Of a stretch of 64,000 nt of DNA, positions 36,040-45,971 are shown one piece after another (the first letter of the stretch is position 1; every line of letters starts with the position of its first letter). The stretch comes from G963664935 sp963664935 (GTDB taxonomy: Bacteria > Pseudomonadota > Gammaproteobacteria > Methylococcales > G963664935), in contig CAXXSE010000007.1 of NCBI GenBank assembly GCA_963664935.2, positions 310,001 to 374,000 on the forward strand, written 5' to 3'. The translations under genes and the position numbers were made by a program. The notes beneath the pieces were generated by a model, which was not told where the DNA came from, made no database searches, and saw nothing but the letters and a program-made list of their open reading frames with translations.

Positions 36040-38368
36040 TACCCATAAATTCCCGTATCCACAAACCGAATTTACCCGACGGGGATTTAGCGCACGGCGA
36101 AAATTCATCCGGCGCGGATCCTCGTATAAACGGGTATTCTACCGCATGCGGACAACCTTCGTTCCCTCTTAAGCCATTTTCGGTATCGATCCACGCCAAC
36201 TCAATTTCTTCGGGAATCAACAAATCAACCGGGAGTTTACTAATTTTTTTCATAACCTGAGCCCAAACCCTTAGTGCGCCTCTGGAACCCGACAAATGGA
36301 TAGATTTATTGTCATCCCGCCCCAGCCAGACAACACCGAGATAATCGCCGGTGAAGCCCGCGAACCAACTGTCCCGCAGATCGTTGGTCGTCCCGGTTTT
36401 CCCGACCACATTGAAAGTTTTCGGTAAAATGGAATAGACCGCTTTACCGGTTCCTTCCCGCACGGATTCCTGCAATATCGTATTCACTAAATAGGTCGCG
36501 GCCGGATCCGAAACCTGGCGTACCGTCAAGGCATACCGTTGCAATGGCTCGCCATCGCCTGAAAGAACCGCGCGAATACTCCTTAACGGTGTGTTAAATC
36601 CGTCACTGGCGAGGGTCTGAAAATACTGGGTGACCTCCAAAGGCGTTAGTTCACCCGCCCCCAACAAAAACGAAGGGTAGCGTTTGAATTCGCGGCTGAC
36701 ACCTAGATTTCGCAGTGTCTTCATAATACGGCCAAGTCCTAAATCGAGGCCGAGTCGAACCGTCGCCAAATTGTAGGACTTCGCCAATGCGCGATGCAAA
36801 GGCACCGCACCATGCTCGGTGCGATCATAGTTCTTGGGATTCCAAACCTTTCCAGTTTGGGTTCGCACTCGGATTTGGCGGTCATCAAGGATTGTTGTGA
36901 GCGTATATTTGTCGGAATTTTCCAAGGCGGTCAGATAAATCACGGGTTTTATCAAAGACCCAACCGGACGCAAAGCCTTCAAGGCTCGGTTGAATCCGGT
37001 ATAACCAAGATTTCGTCCACCCAACATTGCCGCGACCTCGCCGCCTTCCCGACGAGTAATAACGATAGCGGTTTGCAATTGAGAAACCCCCTTCAATCTT
37101 TCCAAGCGTGGCAACATATTTATTGCTGTCCGCTCTAAGGCATCCTGGATATTAATTTGTAAAGTCGTAAAAATCCTTAAGCCTTCGGTGGTTAAATCCT
37201 GCTCGCGATATTCCCGGCGGAGTTGGCGTCGGACTAAATCCATAAAGCTGGAATATCGATCGGGGCCAACCGTTTTTTGCCTATTAACCACCACGGGTCG
37301 AGCTTTTGCCAACTTGGCCCGTCTTAAGGTGATGTCGCCCACAATGTGCATGTTGTCGAGTACATGGTTCCGGCGTTTCTTGACACGATCAGGGTGTTTC
37401 CAAGGGTCATAATAGGATGGCCCTTTGACCAAAGCGATCAGTAACGATATTTGCTCCAAACCCAGGGATTTAACCGAGCGACCAAAATAATATTCGCTGG
37501 CCAAGCCGAAACCGTGTATTGCCCGAGCCCCGTCTTGTCCTAAATAAATTTCGTTAAGATAGGCTTCGAGAATATCATCCTTGCTGTAACGCGCATCAAG
37601 AATAATTGCCATAAATCCTTCATTAACCTTTCGCCATAGACTTCGTTCCGGTGTTAAGAAGAAATTCTTAACCAGTTGCTGGGTAATGGTGCTACCACCC
37701 TGTACAATCCGACCCGCCCGTATGTTGGCCCACAGAGCCCGAAAAATCGAGCGCGGAGAAATACCGGAATGGCTATAAAAATTTCGATCCTCGGTGGCCA
37801 ATAATCCTTCCACAAGCGCATCGGGAACATCGTCTAGTTTGATGAGTATGCGATCCTCCTTTCGCGTCGGATAAAAACTTCCAATTTGTAATGGATCCAT
37901 ACGAAGGATTGGCAACCCCTTATTTCGTTCCAAATCATAAATGCTTCGCAATTGTTTTTTTGAAAATGTTAAGCGAATACGCCGGCTCGGCTCGGGTTTT
38001 TCCCAAAACCGAAATACACGGGTTTTCACGAAAATTTGATGTCCCTTCCGATAATAAGTAGCCTCGCTCGAAAGGCGAGTGTCTTTTCGATAATTCAATC
38101 GTTCGAGCACTTTCACAAAACTCGAAATCGCCAGGTCGAGACCTGCGTAAAGCTCGGTTGAACTGGCGTACACCCGAGCAGGAACGGACCAGCGTTTTCC
38201 TTCGAATAATCGGGTGACCTTGTGATCTAAATAACCGATATAAGAAACCAAAATAAAGCCGAACACGAAGATCGCTCTAAGCAAATAGCGCCCATACCAA
38301 CGCTTAAAAAAATTGATTTTTTTCTTCGATCTTCGGGGTTTTCGATTCCCGCGCTTTTTTTTAGCCAT
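36032..38368 (-). CDS. mrcB: Penicillin-binding protein 1B
   Basis: A 778-residue bifunctional peptidoglycan synthase. It has a basic cytoplasmic N-terminus (MAKKKRGNRKPRRSKKK), one membrane helix (LLRAIFVFGFILVSYIGYL), a UB2H-like domain and the glycosyltransferase domain (ATEDRNFYSHSGISPRSIFR, GGSTITQQLVKN). The transpeptidase motifs are S-x-x-K in RPVGSLIKPVIYL, SYN and KTGTT. The start at 38368 is chosen over 38401 because the basic tail begins there. It is coupled to the TPR lipoprotein downstream. Confidence 0.93.
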   Translation of the reverse strand: MAKKKRGNRKPRRSKKKINFFKRWYGRYLLRAIFVFGFILVSYIGYLDHKVTRLFEGKRWSVPARVYASSTELYAGLDLAISSFVKVLERLNYRKDTRLSSEATYYRKGHQIFVKTRVFRFWEKPEPSRRIRLTFSKKQLRSIYDLERNKGLPILRMDPLQIGSFYPTRKEDRILIKLDDVPDALVEGLLATEDRNFYSHSGISPRSIFRALWANIRAGRIVQGGSTITQQLVKNFFLTPERSLWRKVNEGFMAIILDARYSKDDILEAYLNEIYLGQDGARAIHGFGLASEYYFGRSVKSLGLEQISLLIALVKGPSYYDPWKHPDRVKKRRNHVLDNMHIVGDITLRRAKLAKARPVVVNRQKTVGPDRYSSFMDLVRRQLRREYREQDLTTEGLRIFTTLQINIQDALERTAINMLPRLERLKGVSQLQTAIVITRREGGEVAAMLGGRNLGYTGFNRALKALRPVGSLIKPVIYLTALENSDKYTLTTILDDRQIRVRTQTGKVWNPKNYDRTEHGAVPLHRALAKSYNLATVRLGLDLGLGRIMKTLRNLGVSREFKRYPSFLLGAGELTPLEVTQYFQTLASDGFNTPLRSIRAVLSGDGEPLQRYALTVRQVSDPAATYLVNTILQESVREGTGKAVYSILPKTFNVVGKTGTTNDLRDSWFAGFTGDYLGVVWLGRDDNKSIHLSGSRGALRVWAQVMKKISKLPVDLLIPEEIELAWIDTENGLRGNEGCPHAVEYPFIRGSAPDEFSPCAKSPSGKFGLWIREFMGNE

Positions 38369-38469
38369 ATAAACCGTAGATAAATGGACCCAAAAAACCA
38401 ATTACTGATATAGTGGTTTTTCTTATCTGTCCGAAAAACAAAATAACAGATTCCAAAGGAGAGAAGCCC

Positions 38470-39003
38470 ATGAAATGTCTCTATTATTTAACGAGTAGTA
38501 TCGATAGCACCGATCGCATATCCCACGATTTACACGATGCGGGGGTCGCCGACTGGCTGGTCCACGTCCTCAGTAAAAACGAAGCCGGATTGTACAAACG
38601 TCATATCCATTCGGCAAATTATATCGAACGACTCGATATTGTCCGTGACGGTTTAGTCGGGGCCGCGATAGGTTTTGGCATTTCTCTGTTGGTTGTATTG
38701 TACCTGCTGATCGCGGAACCTTTCGGGCCCAACATGCCTTGGTTCGCCTATCTAGCCATTATCGCCGTTCTATCGATGTTCGGCGCATGGGTAGGGGGGT
38801 TAACCGGGATCGCCAGCGAAAACAAAAAAATGATCAAATTCCACGACGACCTGGAGTCCGGAAAATATTTGATCATTATATACGCACGAAAAACAGAAGA
38901 AGATAAGGTGAAGGAGCTAATGACTCGCTTACACCCGGAATCCCAATTAGCCGGGATTGATTCTAACTTTTATAATCCTTTTACGACGGTGCAGCGAGTG
39001 TAA
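38470..39003 (+). CDS. Hypothetical two-helix membrane protein
   Basis: A 177-residue protein preceded by a good ribosome-binding site (AAAGGAGAGAAGCCC). It has a soluble N-terminal domain (CLYYLTSSIDSTDRISHDLH), two membrane helices (GLVGAAIGFGISLLVVLYLL and FAYLAIIAVLSMFGAWVGGL) and a soluble C-terminal tail. The ferredoxin-like N-domain followed by glycine-rich helices recalls general-stress/DUF1269-like proteins, but I cannot assign a function. Transcribed divergently from mrcB. Confidence 0.7.
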   Translation: MKCLYYLTSSIDSTDRISHDLHDAGVADWLVHVLSKNEAGLYKRHIHSANYIERLDIVRDGLVGAAIGFGISLLVVLYLLIAEPFGPNMPWFAYLAIIAVLSMFGAWVGGLTGIASENKKMIKFHDDLESGKYLIIIYARKTEEDKVKELMTRLHPESQLAGIDSNFYNPFTTVQRV

Positions 39004-39087
39004 GGGGTCAGCATCGTGTAGAGATTAGCCATACCAACTCAATCATAATGATCTCCAACATTAATAAGCTTTCTTTGTCAATACTCT

Positions 39088-40224
39088 TTGGGTAGTGCCA
39101 AGTTGGACGATCAAAATCAAACCGGGCTGCGCGGAATTTCCGTAGCTCAAACGGCAATCGCAACCGTTGGTAAGGAAGGCAAAGGTTTATCCTATCGGGG
39201 TTACGACATTTTCGATTTGGCCGAGCACGCAGGCTTTGAAGAAGTCGCGTATTTGCTAATTTATGGAAACCTCCCTGATAAATCTCAACTGGAAAATTAT
39301 AGCGAAAAACTTCAAAAACTGAGAACAATACCGGGGCCTTTAATCGAGGTTATCGAACGCATTCCCAAACAAGCGCATCCAATGGATATGATGCGTACGG
39401 CTTGTTCAATGCTCGGGACCTTAGAACCGGAACAAGATTTCAAAGATCAACACGCTGTTGCCGATCGGTTATTAGCAATTTTTCCTTCCATTCTTGGCTA
39501 TTGGCATCATTACGTTTCAACCGCGAAACGCATCGATACCAAAACCGGCGAACCCACAATCGCAGGCCATTTACTCCACCTGATAACCGGCATACGCCCC
39601 AACGAACTCCACCGCCGGGCCATGGACGTATCGTTGATACTATACGCGGAACATGAATTAAATGCTTCAACCTTCGATGCGAGGGTCTGCGCCGCAACCT
39701 TATCCGATTTTTATTCAGCGGTTACAGCCGGCATCGGCACATTAAAAGGACCGCTCCACGGGGGCGCCAATGAGGCGGCCATGGAACTGATTCAAAAACA
39801 TGGCAGCCCCGATGAGGCAAGGCAATCAGTCCGGGAAATATTGAATCGAAAAGTCAAGATCATGGGTTTTGGTCATGCTGTCTATAGCACGTCCGATCCG
39901 AGAAACATTATTATCAAAAAATGGGCCAATAAATTAGCTGAACAATACCATGACACCATCCTATTCCCTGTATCCGAGGCGATCGAAAATCTAATGTGGG
40001 TGGAAAAAAGACTTTTTCCAAATCTCGATTTCTACAGTGCTCCCGCCTATCACTTCATGGGGGTTCCAACGTCCCTATTTACACCTCTGTTCATTTGCTC
40101 AAGGATCTGTGGATGGTCGGCCCACATTATTGAACAACGCTGCAATAATCGGCTAATCAGACCCAGTGCCGACTACATCGGTCCTGAAAAACGGGAATAT
40201 ATATCGCTTGAAAACCGAATCTGA
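39088..40224 (+). CDS. prpC: 2-methylcitrate synthase (citrate synthase family)
   Basis: A 378-residue citrate synthase-fold enzyme. Active-site motifs are GPLHGGANEAAMEL, VKIMGFGHAVY and FYSAPAYHFMGVP. The short type lacking an N-terminal NADH-binding domain, together with the following prpD, indicates PrpC, which condenses propionyl-CoA with oxaloacetate. The start is uncertain: no ATG is suitable, and TTG at 39088 is the best candidate. The 3' end overlaps prpD by about 17 bp. A housekeeping citrate synthase is the alternative. Confidence 0.85.
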   Translation: MGSAKLDDQNQTGLRGISVAQTAIATVGKEGKGLSYRGYDIFDLAEHAGFEEVAYLLIYGNLPDKSQLENYSEKLQKLRTIPGPLIEVIERIPKQAHPMDMMRTACSMLGTLEPEQDFKDQHAVADRLLAIFPSILGYWHHYVSTAKRIDTKTGEPTIAGHLLHLITGIRPNELHRRAMDVSLILYAEHELNASTFDARVCAATLSDFYSAVTAGIGTLKGPLHGGANEAAMELIQKHGSPDEARQSVREILNRKVKIMGFGHAVYSTSDPRNIIIKKWANKLAEQYHDTILFPVSEAIENLMWVEKRLFPNLDFYSAPAYHFMGVPTSLFTPLFICSRICGWSAHIIEQRCNNRLIRPSADYIGPEKREYISLENRI

Positions 40225-41662
40225 GTTAACGCCGGATCGGTTATTTATCGATATTGCCGATTACGTTTTAGATTACCCAATTGAGGCGTCCGAAGCATTC
40301 AGCACAGCCCGGTTGTGTCTTCTGGATTCGCTGGGCTGCGGATTATTGGCCTTAAACTATCCTGCCTGCACGAAATTGCTGGGGCCCATCGTCCCGGGGG
40401 CGGAAATTCCGAATGGCGCACGGATACCCGGACTATCTTACCAACTCGACCCGGCCCAGGCAGCGTTCAATATCGGCACCATGATTCGTTGGCTTGATTT
40501 TAACGATACCTGGCTGGCGGCGGAATGGGGGCACCCGTCGGACAATTTGGGTGGAATTCTTGCCATCGCCGATTATCTCAGCAGACGGAATATAGCCCAA
40601 GGGAAAGCGCCACTTTTGATCAAGGATGTGCTAACAGCCATGATAAAAGCCTATGAAATACAGGGAATCATCGGGCTTGAAAACAGTTTTAACGAAGTGG
40701 GTCTGGATCACGTCTTACTGGTGCGAATCGCAACCGCTGCCGTTGTAACCGCTCTGTTAGGCGGGAATCGTCGGCAAATCGTTAATGCTTTATCCAATGC
40801 CTGGATCGATGGTGGCGCACTACGTTGTTATCGGCATGCACCGAATACCGGGTCTCGAAAAAGCTGGGCAGCGGGCGATGCAACCAGTCGTGGCGTGAGA
40901 CTCGCGCTAATGTCAATGACCGGGGAAATGGGTTATTCCACCGCGTTATCCGCGAAAAACTGGGGATTTTTCGATGTCTTATTTCAAGGCAATTCCTTCG
41001 TTTTCAACCAAAATTTCGCAAGCTATGTTATGGAAAACATCTTATTCAAAATCTCGTTTCCAGCCGAAATCCACGCCCAAACGGCGGTGGAAGCCGCTCT
41101 CATGCTCCACCGCTCGGTAAAAAATCGCTTAGACGAAATCGATCGAATCGAAATTCAAACCCAACAAGCCGCTACGCGCATTATCGACAAATCCGGCCCA
41201 CTGAATAACCCCGCCGACAGGGACCATTGCATCCAATATATGGTAGCCATCGGATTGATTTTCGGAGAACTGACGGCCAGCCATTACGAAGATAAAATAG
41301 CCCAGGATCCGCGAATTGATAATCTTAGAAACAAAATGAATGTGGTCGAAAACAGACACTTCAGTATCGATTACTTGGATCCACAAAAACGTTCCATCGC
41401 CAACGCCATACAGGTTTTCTTTTACGATGGGAGCAAAACCTCAAATATTCAGATTGAATTTCCCGTTGGCCATCGCCGACGGCGTGAAGAAGGGATGCCA
41501 TTGTTAAAAAACAAATTGGCCGAAAACCTCAAAACCCGTCTGACAACGCAAAATTGTACAAAAATTCTCGGTCTTTTTGAAAATCAAAAAGAATTGGAAT
41601 CGACATCGGTGGATTGGTTTATGGATTTATTTATGCTAGAAGGTTGTCCGAGAACAGACTGA
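40208..41662 (+). CDS. prpD: 2-methylcitrate dehydratase (PrpD)
   Basis: About 484 residues of the MmgE/PrpD family, which dehydrates 2-methylcitrate. Motifs are LCLLDSLGCGLLAL, IRWLDFNDTWLAAEWGHPSD, SRKSWAAGDATSRGVRLALM and KISFPAEIHAQTAVEAA. The proposed start is TTG 40208, inside the end of prpC, implying coupling; the frame remains open to 40166. PrpB (methylisocitrate lyase) and the regulator PrpR are not in the window. Confidence 0.88.
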   Translation: MKTESELTPDRLFIDIADYVLDYPIEASEAFSTARLCLLDSLGCGLLALNYPACTKLLGPIVPGAEIPNGARIPGLSYQLDPAQAAFNIGTMIRWLDFNDTWLAAEWGHPSDNLGGILAIADYLSRRNIAQGKAPLLIKDVLTAMIKAYEIQGIIGLENSFNEVGLDHVLLVRIATAAVVTALLGGNRRQIVNALSNAWIDGGALRCYRHAPNTGSRKSWAAGDATSRGVRLALMSMTGEMGYSTALSAKNWGFFDVLFQGNSFVFNQNFASYVMENILFKISFPAEIHAQTAVEAALMLHRSVKNRLDEIDRIEIQTQQAATRIIDKSGPLNNPADRDHCIQYMVAIGLIFGELTASHYEDKIAQDPRIDNLRNKMNVVENRHFSIDYLDPQKRSIANAIQVFFYDGSKTSNIQIEFPVGHRRRREEGMPLLKNKLAENLKTRLTTQNCTKILGLFENQKELESTSVDWFMDLFMLEGCPRTD

Positions 41663-41688
41663 TTTACCGCAGACAGCCTCCTCTCCAC

Positions 41689-41830
41689 ACCCTAAATAAC
41701 TACGTCTATTCAACGGTCTAAATCGGCGATAACCGCGTTGCGACGGCTTGAAAGAGGATGGCTATTCCTACGCTGTCGCATTTTGTTCCCGGCGATTTAT
41801 CCTCGCCGCTTAAACATAGTTATTTAGGGT
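41689..41830. repeat. MITE-like element with TAAATAAC-containing ends
   Basis: Perfect 14-bp inverted ends ACCCTAAATAACTA (41689-41702) and TAGTTATTTAGGGT (41817-41830), 142 bp in total, no coding capacity. The CC(T)TAAATAAC core resembles the ends of the element at 17487-17649, so the two may belong to one broader family. Confidence 0.75.
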
Positions 41831-42049
41831 GGCTGTGTACTACGGACATCTTGACACTCCCTTACGTGACTCACATCACAACAATCAGTTGATATTTCGA
41901 ATAACTCGATAGAGTTTGAATTGGTTCCCATAAATCTCCGTGGAGAATTGGTAGCCTAGTGCTCTGTTGGACGAATACCTCGATATGTATCCGCGTCCCA
42001 GAAAGCTTTACCGTAGCTTTCTCAATGTTAATGTCTTCTAGAGGTAAGT

Positions 42050-45000
42050 ATGATGGGTTATCAATCGTCGGCAAGATTTATACACGGCATTAAGTTTTTC
42101 TGTTTGTTTAGTCTTTTTATTAATACCAATAACGCTCTAGCGACTTCTTCGATAAATTCAGCATTGCTGACGGTCTTTCCGGGAGATGGCGTAACAACGA
42201 ATTGCGCCGATGTCTCGCATTCACTCACTTCCGGCCAGGGATTTCTCAGGGTGGATTTACCCACTTCGGCGGATTTTGCCAATAATACCACTACTTCTTG
42301 TATTAAATGCCATTCGCAAAGCGGGATATTCAATTTTGCCGCGGATACCAATCTGGGATTGTATCTGATTAACAAATTCGTAGACAAAAACAATACAACC
42401 ATGGCTGAAATCGATTCGGCCTTATGTGTTCCTTCCGCGGTAGTCAACAATGCGCCCGTGCTCGATCCGATCGGCTCGAAAGCGGTAAACGAGGGTGAAA
42501 CTCTGCAATTTTCGGTCACCGCTAACGATCCGGATTTCGATACTCTAAGCGTTACAATGGCCCAATTGACGGGGTCTACCTTCCAAAATAATGGAAATGG
42601 CGTGTGGACTTTTAACTGGACGCCCGATTTTAATGCGGCGGACGCCTATCCGGTACGCTTCACGGTAACCGATGACGGCAACCCGATAGCTTCAGACTTT
42701 GAAGATATTATGATCACCGTAAATAATGTCAATCGCCCTCCAGTTTTAAATCTCATAGGCGCGAAAACGATTCCGGAAGGGGATCTGTTGACATTTACAG
42801 TAAGCGCCGGCGATCCGGACTTGGATGCGCTCACCCTCGCTGTATCCAGTTTACCCTTGGGCGCGACTTTTACGGATAATAATGATAATACGGGGACATT
42901 CAATTGGATGCCGAATTTTGGTACTGCTGGGAATTATTTCCTCACTTTTACCACGACCGATAATGGTAACCCGGTGGCGAGTGACATTGAACAAGTCACC
43001 ATTACGGTAGGTGACGTTAATCGTCCACCCGTATTGAATCCGATAGGCCCAAAATTGGTACAAGAAGGTGAAACCTTGACGTTTACGGTAACCGCTACCG
43101 ATCCTGATCTTGATGCATTGGTCCTTAGTTCGTCAATTTTAGCCGGGGCTACTTTTGTAGACAACGGAAACGGTACCGGTAATTTCAGTTGGACTCCAGG
43201 CTTTGGTACGGATGGGAACTATATGATCGTTTTTACGGCAACCGATACCGGCAACCCCGTCGCGAGTGACTTCGAGCAAGTCAATATCACCGTGGGCGAT
43301 ATCAATCGTCCACCCGTATTGACTCCACTCGGTTCAAAATCCGTTCAACCGGATAATGAACTGACCTTTATGGTTATTGCCAGCGATCCAGATTTGGATA
43401 CTCTAACGTTATCAACATCGACTTTACCCTTAAACGCCGCTTTTACCGATCTTGGCGATGGTACAGGTGTTTTTAGTTGGACGCCCGTCCTCAATCAAGA
43501 GGGGAACTACACTCTGTTGTTCACCGTAACTGATGATGGGAATCCGTTAGCAACGGATTTCGAAGAAGTGACGATCACCGTCGGTGACGTCAACCAGCCT
43601 CCCGTTTTGAATCCCATTAGCTTCCAATTGGTGAAGGAGGGTTCGCTTTTGAAGCTTACTATCACTACACTCGATCTGGATTCGGATTCAATTACCATCC
43701 TGGCATCCGCCCTACCCCTGGGTGCTACTTTCGTCGATAATGGAGACGGCACCGCGACCTTAACATGGATACCAGACGTTGAATTCGAAGGAAATTTCAC
43801 AATAACGATTACGGTCCTGGACGATGGTACTCCGGTAATCAGTGATTACGAAGTATTTAATATTGCCGTGGGCGATATAAATCTGCCTCCTATATTGAAT
43901 CCCATCGGCGCCAAATCCATACAGGTTGGAAGCACACTGGCAATTTCGATAACAGCCGTCGATTTGGATCTCAATGCACTCAGTTTGACGGCATCGCCAC
44001 TCCCTCTCGGCGCTACTTTTAAAGATAATTCGGATGGTACCGGCGAATTCACCTGGAATCCCGCGATTGGCGACATAGGGAACTACAATATTTTGTTTAA
44101 AGTTGTCGATAATGGCGAACCCATGGCCAGTGCATCAGAGGAGGTAACCATAACGGTGAACGCGCCAGGCGTCATCATCAATAATCCACCTGTATTAGCT
44201 CCGATTGGTAACCAAACCGCTACCGAGGAAGTACCCTTTGAATTTATGGTGACGGCTACCGATCTCGATGCGGGAGATACTCTGACCACCTCCGTATCAC
44301 CCTTACCACCGGGCGCGACATTTACCGACAATGCCGATGGTTCGGGTCTATTTAATTGGACTCCCGAAGCCGGATCCGCCGGAAACTATAACGTCACCAT
44401 CTCGGTAGTGGATGACAATACCCCAGCGGAAAGCGATTCGAAGCAAATTAGCATTACCGTCAATGCCCTTGATGCTCTGACCAATAATCCACCGACCTTG
44501 GAACCGATCGGTAACCAGACAGCAGTGGAAGGAGCGTTACTGGAAATGAATATGATTGCCAACGATCTTGATCCGGGGGATAAGTTGGGCTTTAAGGTAT
44601 CTCCAATCCCTCAAGGCGCAATTTTTACCGACAACAACGATGGGACCGCTACCTTTAGCTGGATACCTCCGGAGGGTAGCGCTGGCGATTATCCGCTTAG
44701 CATTTCCGTCGATGACAATGCTCAATCCCCAGTCGTAACCACGGAAAATATAGTGATCAGCGTACAGGCTTCCACATTGGAAGCACTCGGTTGCGATCCG
44801 GCCCAATTTGATAACGTGATTATGGGTACTTCCGGAGACGATTTGCTCGAGGGGACTCCGGACAATGATCTCATTTACGGATTAGGTGGCAACGATACGA
44901 TTTACGGTGGTGCTGGCGACGATTGTATCGATGGCGGCCTGGGAAATGATAGGATTTACGGCGACCGAGGTGACGATGTCATCATGGGTGGAGGTGGAAA

Positions 45001-45403
45001 TGATCGTCTCGAAGGTGGTAGCGGAAACGATACGATTATGGGCAACTCGGGTGACGATAAAGTACTCGGCGAGTTCGGGAACGATAAATTGGACGGTGGT
45101 CCTGGAAATGATAGGGTAAAAGGCGGCCAGGGCGACGATCAATTAGTGGGGGGATCTGGTCATGACTACCTTAGCGGCGAAGATGGCAACGATATCGTAG
45201 ACGGGGGTCCCGGTGACGACAAAGTTGGCGGTGACGAAGGTAACGACCAACTCCAAGGTGGTCCCGGAAACGATGAATTGGAAGGAGAAACGGGGGCCGA
45301 TACGCTTAACGGAGGGGCGGGTTTCGATATCCTAGACGGTGGATTAGGTGACGACATCTGCACCGACGGGGAACAGGTCAGGAAATGCGAGGTTGGGTTC
45401 TGA
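42050..45403 (+). CDS. Large exported protein with eight Ig-like repeats, RTX repeats and a CxxCH motif
   Basis: A 1,117-residue protein with a signal peptide (FFCLFSLFINTNNALA). Residues 84-88 (CIKCH) form a c-type haem-binding motif in a ~100-residue N-terminal domain. Eight repeats of ~92 residues follow (about 133-905), each starting like NRPPVLNPIG and holding GATFTDNxDGTGxFxWTP, as in putative Ig (He_PIG) or cadherin-like domains. The last ~190 residues are glycine/aspartate nonapeptides (GGAGDDxI, GGxGNDxL), which are RTX calcium-binding repeats. RTX tails usually direct type I secretion, yet a Sec signal is also present. Probably a surface adhesin; the haem site is unusual. Confidence 0.8.
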   Translation: MMGYQSSARFIHGIKFFCLFSLFINTNNALATSSINSALLTVFPGDGVTTNCADVSHSLTSGQGFLRVDLPTSADFANNTTTSCIKCHSQSGIFNFAADTNLGLYLINKFVDKNNTTMAEIDSALCVPSAVVNNAPVLDPIGSKAVNEGETLQFSVTANDPDFDTLSVTMAQLTGSTFQNNGNGVWTFNWTPDFNAADAYPVRFTVTDDGNPIASDFEDIMITVNNVNRPPVLNLIGAKTIPEGDLLTFTVSAGDPDLDALTLAVSSLPLGATFTDNNDNTGTFNWMPNFGTAGNYFLTFTTTDNGNPVASDIEQVTITVGDVNRPPVLNPIGPKLVQEGETLTFTVTATDPDLDALVLSSSILAGATFVDNGNGTGNFSWTPGFGTDGNYMIVFTATDTGNPVASDFEQVNITVGDINRPPVLTPLGSKSVQPDNELTFMVIASDPDLDTLTLSTSTLPLNAAFTDLGDGTGVFSWTPVLNQEGNYTLLFTVTDDGNPLATDFEEVTITVGDVNQPPVLNPISFQLVKEGSLLKLTITTLDLDSDSITILASALPLGATFVDNGDGTATLTWIPDVEFEGNFTITITVLDDGTPVISDYEVFNIAVGDINLPPILNPIGAKSIQVGSTLAISITAVDLDLNALSLTASPLPLGATFKDNSDGTGEFTWNPAIGDIGNYNILFKVVDNGEPMASASEEVTITVNAPGVIINNPPVLAPIGNQTATEEVPFEFMVTATDLDAGDTLTTSVSPLPPGATFTDNADGSGLFNWTPEAGSAGNYNVTISVVDDNTPAESDSKQISITVNALDALTNNPPTLEPIGNQTAVEGALLEMNMIANDLDPGDKLGFKVSPIPQGAIFTDNNDGTATFSWIPPEGSAGDYPLSISVDDNAQSPVVTTENIVISVQASTLEALGCDPAQFDNVIMGTSGDDLLEGTPDNDLIYGLGGNDTIYGGAGDDCIDGGLGNDRIYGDRGDDVIMGGGGNDRLEGGSGNDTIMGNSGDDKVLGEFGNDKLDGGPGNDRVKGGQGDDQLVGGSGHDYLSGEDGNDIVDGGPGDDKVGGDEGNDQLQGGPGNDELEGETGADTLNGGAGFDILDGGLGDDICTDGEQVRKCEVGF

Positions 45404-45601
45404 ATTACTTTGAAACCGTCCAAGCGTGCAATAATGGCACAGTGGAAGTCACACACGGATAGTGCTCGTTTCCCCTGATTAGCCAAGCCGTGCAACTTTA
45501 GTTCTAATTCTTTTTATGCTCGTGCACGATTACGTTCACGAGCACGACCTATTCAACCACGTTTAGTCCTTTGTTCTAACCTTAACTGGTGGTTGTATTA
45601 T

Positions 45602-45628
45602 TTGACACCATTTCCCCCTTGCTATACA
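45602..45628 (+). promoter_or_regulatory. Possible sigma-70 promoter for the riboswitch transcript
   Basis: TTGACA (45602-45607) and TATACA (45623-45628) separated by 15 bp, placed just upstream of the cobalamin riboswitch. The spacing is short, so this is only a candidate. Confidence 0.4.
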
Positions 45629-45640
45629 GTCCCTCCTCAG

Positions 45641-45836
45641 CTTCAGGTGTCCCAAGGGTATCTATCCTTGGGATGAAACGGGAAGCCGGTGAGAACTGGT
45701 TAAAACCAGGCCAATTCCGGCGCTGCCCCCGCAACGGTAAGCGAGTAAAGGCGGATCACACAGCCACTGCGATATGACGTGGGAAGGCGATCCGAATAGC
45801 GATTAATCGCCCTCGCAAGCCCGGAGACCGGCCCGA
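45641..45836 (+). promoter_or_regulatory. Cobalamin (adenosylcobalamin) riboswitch
   Basis: The leader contains the expected order of elements: GGTGTCCC start, GGGATGAAACGGGAAGCCGG, the core CTGCCCCCGCAACGGTAAGC, GCCACTG, and the closing AAGCCCGGAGACCGGCC. It precedes btuB by about 135 nt and would repress the B12 uptake gene when cobalamin is plentiful. Confidence 0.93.
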
Positions 45837-45971
45837 AGCAATTTGTTGGCGTTGCGGAGGGCGATGTTACAGTCTTCGGATCGTTTTGCCTGATTTCCGT
45901 AGATCTTTTTTCTCCGTAAATGCCCGTGTATAACCGATATACGTGCGGGTGCGCACGCCGGAGAATTAAAA

